In this document: positions 54,235-56,261 of the stretch, piece after piece
Position numbering within the stretch: the stretch's first letter is position 1
How the letters are laid out: each line of letters starts with the position of its first letter
From: an uncultured Acetatifactor sp.
GTDB taxonomy: Bacteria; Bacillota; Clostridia; Lachnospirales; Lachnospiraceae
Length of the DNA: 56,261 bases
Direction: 5' to 3'
Assembly (NCBI GenBank): GCA_944383825.1
Contig: CALWRA010000018.1
Coordinates: 1-56,261 of the forward strand
Translations under genes and position numbers: made by a program
The notes under the pieces: generated by a model
The model's input: only the letters and a program-made list of their open reading frames with translations
The model's database searches: none
Told to the model about the DNA's origin: nothing

Positions 54235-54371
54235 GTCAGTAGCGCTATTGTTGATTTATAGATAAATAGCCAAATATTAAAATGTACCTTTAAAATTGCA
54301 TAGGGTTCATCAATAAACATAGAGTTTATTAGATTTGCATTCTAGGCATCCAAAGGTTGGGTGCCTTTTTT
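54235..54371 (+). ncRNA. Candidate short RNA under the CIRCE promoter
   Basis: From the predicted start near 54235 the transcript would meet a terminator (AGGCATCC/GGGTGCCT, 54344-54351 and 54359-54366, then six T) after about 137 nt. No reading frame longer than a few codons with a ribosome site is present. It may be a regulatory RNA, or the relic of a chaperone gene leader. Nothing in the sequence identifies a family. Confidence 0.4.
54344..54371 (+). terminator. Terminator of the CIRCE-controlled transcript
   Basis: An 8-bp stem AGGCATCC/GGGTGCCT (one G-T pair) is followed by TTTTTT. Confidence 0.75.
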
Positions 54372-54431
54372 AATCTAAGCAGAATTGGTGCATGAGTAGT
54401 ATGTGGCAATAACAAATTATGGAGGATTTCG

Positions 54432-54752
54432 ATGATTAAATCAAAATTAACTGTACCTGGTAGTCATACGCTATTACCAATCGTGGCATTAATATTGCAA
54501 AGGTTTGGGGGAAAGGCTACAAAAAATCAAATTGTATTTGCTGTAATGTCCTATTGTAATCTGCCTTATGAATTATATGATAAAGCTCGTAATGAGACAG
54601 GATGGGCAGGAACATATCTGAGAAAGATAGGATTTTTAAAGGATTCAAAGAGGGGTGAATGGGCACTAAAAGACGATTATATGAACAAGAGCTTTGATGA
54701 ACTAAAAAAGATTTCCTATAGGTTGTATGACGAAAGTTTAGGACGGATATAA
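54432..54752 (+). CDS. Small winged-helix-like hypothetical protein
   Basis: A 106-residue basic protein. It reads MIKSKLTVPGSHTLLPIVAL, then GGKATKNQIVFAVMSYCNLP and KARNETGWAGTYLRKIGFLK; the order helix, helix, strand with GEWAL resembles the winged-helix N-terminus of Mrr-like proteins, which binds DNA, but no nuclease domain follows. GGAGG precedes the ATG. It stands after the terminator of the CIRCE transcript, so it is not obviously under HrcA control. Function unknown. The 170 bases after its stop show nothing but a terminator. Confidence 0.5.
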   Translation: MIKSKLTVPGSHTLLPIVALILQRFGGKATKNQIVFAVMSYCNLPYELYDKARNETGWAGTYLRKIGFLKDSKRGEWALKDDYMNKSFDELKKISYRLYDESLGRI

Positions 54753-54922
54753 GGACTCATAGGCACTTCAAGAAAGGAGTGCCTCACTGAAATGTGTTGA
54801 ATGAGTAGATAAGTAAGCATGGAAGGCTAAAGGATGCCGTATGTTAAATCTGTACCACTTGAAGCAAGAAATATGTAGGTTGATAATCATGTGAAGAAAT
54901 TGAAAATGGTTTAAGTAAAAGG

Positions 54923-54957
54923 GAATATCCTGTATTTGGCAGGATATTCTCCTTTTT
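54923..54957 (+). terminator. Strong terminator
   Basis: GAATATCCTG/CAGGATATTC is a perfect 10-bp stem (54923-54932 and 54940-54949) followed by TCCTTTTT. Confidence 0.8.
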
Positions 54958-54975
54958 AAGAAAAAAAGCAAACAC

Positions 54976-55004
54976 TTGAAAGTTTTGAATTGTTATGTTA
55001 CTAT
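54976..55004 (+). promoter_or_regulatory. Promoter of the leader ORF and RtcB-like gene
   Basis: TTGAAA (54976-54981) and TACTAT (54999-55004) are 17 bp apart. Confidence 0.6.
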
Positions 55005-55052
55005 TTACCCGTTGGAGATAATAAAGGTTGATTAGCGAAAGGAGGACTTACC

Positions 55053-55133
55053 ATGCAGAAGAATAAAAGAATCCAAAACAGAATAAAGAAACTGACAATC
55101 AAGGGTACGGAAGTCCTTTCGTATTACAGATAA
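55053..55133 (+). CDS. 26-residue basic leader peptide ORF
   Basis: A short ORF with a near-perfect ribosome site (AAAGGAGG, spacing about eight) encodes MQKNKRIQNRIKKLTIKGTE followed by VLSYYR. Nine of 26 residues are Lys or Arg. Downstream is an imperfect hairpin (GGCAGAAA...TTTCTGTTGCC, about 55152-55187) and then a terminator before the RtcB-like gene. This resembles a leader peptide with attenuator; ribosome stalling could open the terminator. A free small protein is the alternative. Confidence 0.45.
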   Translation: MQKNKRIQNRIKKLTIKGTEVLSYYR

Positions 55134-55214
55134 GACTTGTTTTATTTATGTGGCAGAAAGTTATGAGAAAATATTTCTGTTGCCGTAATAGCTGTATAGA
55201 GAGGATTCGCAGAC

Positions 55215-55237
55215 TGCACCTTTGGGGTGCTTTTTTT
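55215..55237 (+). terminator. Terminator/attenuator before the RtcB-like gene
   Basis: GCACC/GGTGC (55216-55220 and 55226-55230) is a short GC-rich stem followed by seven T, 69 bases before the next start codon. Confidence 0.6.
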
Positions 55238-55305
55238 GTGCCTATTTTTAAGGAAAAAGTGTGAAACTATAAATTTTACATGCTGAGTAAGAATGGAGAA
55301 TTATT

Positions 55306-56235
55306 ATGAAAACAGTAAAAGGCATTTATGCTGAAGCAAAAATATTTACAGATGACGTGGAAAGGTATGCACAGGCGCAGGTTAAGATGATATGCGATAA
55401 TGAGGTTGCAGATGGAAGTACAATCTGTATGATGCCGGACATTCATCCCGGAAAAGTTGCTCCGATCGGGCTTTCCATGACAGTGACGGATAAAGTAATT
55501 CCGCAGCTTTTGGGCGTGGATATAGGCTGTGGGATGACCTGTGTAAAACTAAATAAAAATAATGCGGAGTTCCAAAAGATGGATAAGGTCATCCAGAAAA
55601 ATGTGCCCTCAGGATTTACCATACGGAAAGTGCCTCACCACATGGCGGAGGAATTTTCTTATGAAGATCTTCACTGTATCAGACATATCAACCAGGACAA
55701 AGCTGACAGAAGCCTTGGCACACTGGGTGGCGGAAACCACTTCATAGAGCTTGATAAAGGAACTGACGGAAGTCTGTATCTTGTGGTGCATACGGGAAGC
55801 CGGCATCTGGGCGAGGAAGTGGCAGAGTATTACACGAAGCTTGCCAATACCTGCCTGAAAGAACAGGGAAAGGAAATTCCCTATTATATGAGTTACCTAG
55901 AAGGGGAAAATAAAAAGGCATATATGGAAGATGTACAGATCATCCAGCGTTATGCTGCTCTAAACAGGCAGGTCATTGTCAGGGAGATTTTAAAGGGAAT
56001 GAAGTGGAAAGCGGTGGAGCAGTTTTCGGTGGCACATAATTATCTGGATGCTTCCGGCATACTCCGCAAAGGTTCGATTTCTGCCCAAAAGGGAGAAAAG
56101 GTGGTCATCCCGGCGAATATGAAAGAGGGGATTATCTTAGGCATTGGAAAAGGCAATGCAGAGTGGAATTATTCAGCGCCCCACGGTGTCAACGCCAGTG
56201 ATAAAATGAAAGAAAACGCCGAGGAAAAAATGTAG
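55306..56235 (+). pseudogene. rtcB: RtcB-like RNA ligase, C-terminally truncated
   Basis: A 309-residue RtcB-family protein (3'-phosphate/5'-hydroxyl RNA ligase); full-length forms have about 380-480 residues. Metal-site motifs are present: GVDIGCGM (Cys), GTLGGGNHFIEL, VHTGSRHLG and AHNYLD. The guanylylated histidine should lie in a HGAGR motif; here it reads SAPHGVNASDKM and the frame stops 16 codons later, so GAGR and the C-terminal lobe are missing. The window ends 26 bases after the stop, so a continuation by frameshift beyond the edge cannot be tested. The expected product is inactive or altered. It follows the leader peptide and attenuator. Confidence 0.7.
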
Positions 56236-56261
56236 GTTTATGGCGAAACGAAAAATAATAT

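Overview
The window looks like a Clostridia chromosome, most likely Lachnospiraceae. The pointers are the core order dnaE-pfkA, the chain argF-birA-(DUF6145)-coaX-dusB-greA-lysS, a SleB-type hydrolase with SH3 domains, a SAM-I riboswitch before metK, sigma-A promoters with 16-17 bp spacers and strong Shine-Dalgarno sites. No rRNA, tRNA or CRISPR array was seen. Species cannot be fixed from sequence alone.

Region 1 (1-18.95 kb) is a decayed integrative element carrying defence genes. At the left edge is the start of an IS3-type transposase, then a DUF6076-like gene. The transfer and replication genes follow: an excisionase-like gene, a transfer-accessory-like gene, a MobV/Pre-type relaxase, a CHC2 primase-like gene and a VapE-like ATPase. 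All five are broken by in-frame stops or single-base frameshifts. The cargo is largely intact: a small serine recombinase, a two-gene cassette (PLD-nuclease/SNF2-helicase fusion plus a large Eco57I/PglX-like adenine methylase), an RloA/RloB (AbiL-like) pair with its own promoter, and a CBASS remnant (29 codons of a probable CD-NTase joined by ATGA to a SMODS-associated NUDIX protein). A complete large serine recombinase closes the element. A 44-codon gene 3' end with its own terminator marks the probable right junction.

Region 2 (19-53.6 kb) is core chromosome. It holds a VWA/MoxR/leucine-rich-repeat operon, nucleotide-sugar genes (UDP-sugar pyrophosphorylase, galE), a divergent triose-phosphate-isomerase paralogue, a hemolysin-III protein, a small alarmone synthetase, a flavin reductase, dinB, a LysM/M23 peptidase, murA, riboswitch-controlled metK, a nicotinamidase-like hydrolase, dnaE, pfkA, an rRNA methylase, proC, SleB, NfeD/stomatin, and the argF-to-lysS block. 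proC and argF, both of arginine/proline metabolism, share a near-identical hairpin leader at exactly the same distance from the start codon.

Region 3 (53.6-56.26 kb) is a variable segment of small genes and regulatory sites. It has a tandem 11-bp repeat after lysS, a frameshifted small gene, and a CIRCE (HrcA) operator lying on a strong promoter whose transcript would end after about 137 nt with no protein gene. It also has a winged-helix-like small protein, a 26-codon leader ORF with its own promoter and terminator, and an RtcB-like RNA ligase cut off just after its guanylylated histidine.

The most interesting points are the live-cargo/dead-vehicle state of the element, the PLD-helicase/methylase pair, the RloAB-CBASS fusion operon, the CIRCE-driven short RNA and the proC/argF leader motif. 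Family names come from recognition of motifs by eye; no search was run.
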